Source: Mycobacterium sp.
GTDB taxonomy: Bacteria; Actinomycetota; Actinomycetes; Mycobacteriales; Mycobacteriaceae
Direction of reading: 5' to 3'
Length of the DNA: 64,000 nt
Assembly: GCA_025965975.1 (NCBI GenBank)
Contig: JAOPVX010000230.1
Coordinates: 35,398 to 99,397 of the forward strand
Shown here: piece by piece, positions 63,333 through 64,000 of the stretch
How positions within the stretch are numbered: position 1 is the first letter of the stretch
Layout of the letters: each line of letters opens with the position of its first letter
Program-made: the position numbers and the translations under genes
Notes under the pieces: generated by a model
Told to the model about the DNA's origin: nothing
The model's input: the letters and a program-made list of their open reading frames with translations, nothing else
Database searches by the model: none

Positions 63333-64000
63333 GTGACCGCCCCCGACACGCCCGCGTTGGCCGGGATGTCGATCGGAGCGGTCCTCGATCTGCTGCGAGG
63401 CGACTTCCCGGACGTGACCATCTCCAAGATCCGGTTTCTGGAAGCCGAAGGCCTGGTCACGCCTGAGCGCACCGCGTCGGGATACCGGCGGTTCACCGCC
63501 TACGATTGCGCGCGCCTGCGGTTCGTCCTGACCGCCCAGCGCGACCAGTACCTGCCGCTGAAGGTCATCAAGGCGCAGCTGGACGCCCAACCCGACGGCG
63601 AGCTACCCCAGACCGGATCCGCTTACGGCGTACCGCGTTTGGTTCCCGTGGACTCACGGTTCGACGCAGTGTCCGGTGGGGGCGCCGCTGGACTGTCCGG
63701 CGTCGCGCCCACCCAGGTGCGGCTGCGGCGCGAAGATCTGCTGGCCCGGTCCGGAATCGACGAAGCCCTGCTGAACGAGCTGATCAAGGCGGGCGTGATC
63801 AAGCCGGGAACGGCGGGCTTCTTCGACGAGCACTCGGTGGTGATCGCACAATGCGCCAAAGCGCTGACGGAGTACGGCGTGGAAGCACGGCACCTGCGGG
63901 CGTTCCGCTCGGCGGCCGACCGCCAGTCCGACCTGATCGCCCAGATCGCGGGTCCGGTGGTCAAGGCAGGCAAGGCCGGGGCCCGCGACCGAGCCGACGA
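63333..64000 (+). CDS. MerR-family regulator (Rv1828-like), 3' end missing
   Basis: The GTG at 63333 directly follows the GarA stop and opens a frame that runs past the window end (222 codons visible). The N-terminus is a MerR winged helix: [20 protein letters not shown], then [20 protein letters not shown]. The rest, with [19 protein letters not shown] and [17 protein letters not shown], is typical of the Rv1828 regulators found next to garA. Confidence 0.93.
   Translation, partial: MTAPDTPALAGMSIGAVLDLLRGDFPDVTISKIRFLEAEGLVTPERTASGYRRFTAYDCARLRFVLTAQRDQYLPLKVIKAQLDAQPDGELPQTGSAYGVPRLVPVDSRFDAVSGGGAAGLSGVAPTQVRLRREDLLARSGIDEALLNELIKAGVIKPGTAGFFDEHSVVIAQCAKALTEYGVEARHLRAFRSAADRQSDLIAQIAGPVVKAGKAGARDRAD

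Overview
The window is high-G+C actinobacterial DNA from a fast-growing, soil-type mycobacterium (Mycolicibacterium-like). The evidence is an antigen 85 mycolyltransferase, DUF732 and other small secreted proteins, a DUF222/HNH (13E12-type) gene, F420/deazaflavin enzymes, a mycothiol-type enzyme, many TetR regulators, GTG starts and ATGA/GTGA gene overlaps. The order of several genes matches M. tuberculosis Rv1812c to Rv1828. NDH-2-like oxidoreductase (Rv1812c-like), sterol desaturase (Rv1814-like), secreted S1 protease (Rv1815-like), TetR (Rv1816-like), flavoprotein (Rv1817-like), BacA-type ABC exporter (Rv1819c), ilvG, secA2, pgsA2, Rv1823-Rv1825, gcvH, garA and the MerR regulator Rv1828 all appear in that order, interrupted by accessory DNA. 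These assignments come from remembered family and synteny knowledge, not from a search.

Layout: 1-4.7 kb holds the 3' end of an antigen 85 gene and small conserved or secreted proteins. 4.9-8.7 kb holds a DUF222/HNH gene, then a 769-bp inserted segment with a secreted-protein gene flanked by 92-bp direct repeats, then an LmeA-like gene and a TetR. 8.7-11 kb holds a mycothiol-dependent-type enzyme and the NDH-2-like gene. 11.0-23.4 kb is the most interesting region: an AmtR-type nitrogen regulator diverges from a twelve-gene run encoding an Opp/Dpp-type ABC transporter, isochorismatase-like hydrolase, metallo-lactonase-like hydrolase, allantoinase, a hydantoin/allantoin-racemase relative with a Cys-to-Gly change, allantoicase, an unassigned protein and a 2OG-Fe(II) oxygenase. 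Two CTGTC-N4-GACAG sites (the AmtR motif known from M. smegmatis) and a GlnR-like box lie in the divergent intergenic region, so this looks like a nitrogen-controlled ureide (allantoin-like) uptake and catabolism island.

23.4-35 kb holds housekeeping and redox genes: MDR reductase, Nudix, F420-dependent LLM enzyme, Ser/Thr kinase, ferredoxin reductase plus metal-dependent hydrolase, acyltransferase, malQ and a lysA paralogue. 35-44 kb has a carotenoid oxygenase gene broken by one stop, TetR, SDR, MFS and an SMR pair, esterase, sterol desaturase, a broken LysM/lectin gene and the S1 protease. 44-49.7 kb holds regulator-enzyme pairs with visible operators, including a KstR-type box before a VOC plus FAD-dehydrogenase pair. 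49.7-55.1 kb holds two tandem BacA/Rv1819c-like exporters coupled to a flavin monooxygenase whose frame is disturbed. 55.1-64 kb is the conserved ilvG-secA2-pgsA2-gcvH-garA-MerR block.

A recurrent junction element built on GAGCGCTCGCGCGA(A/G) sits between genes at 20.8, 30.5 and 60.2 kb. At each site it forms very short ORFs that overlap the stop of the upstream gene and the start of the downstream gene, reminiscent of mycobacterial MIRUs. No tRNA, rRNA, CRISPR array or complete insertion sequence was recognised.
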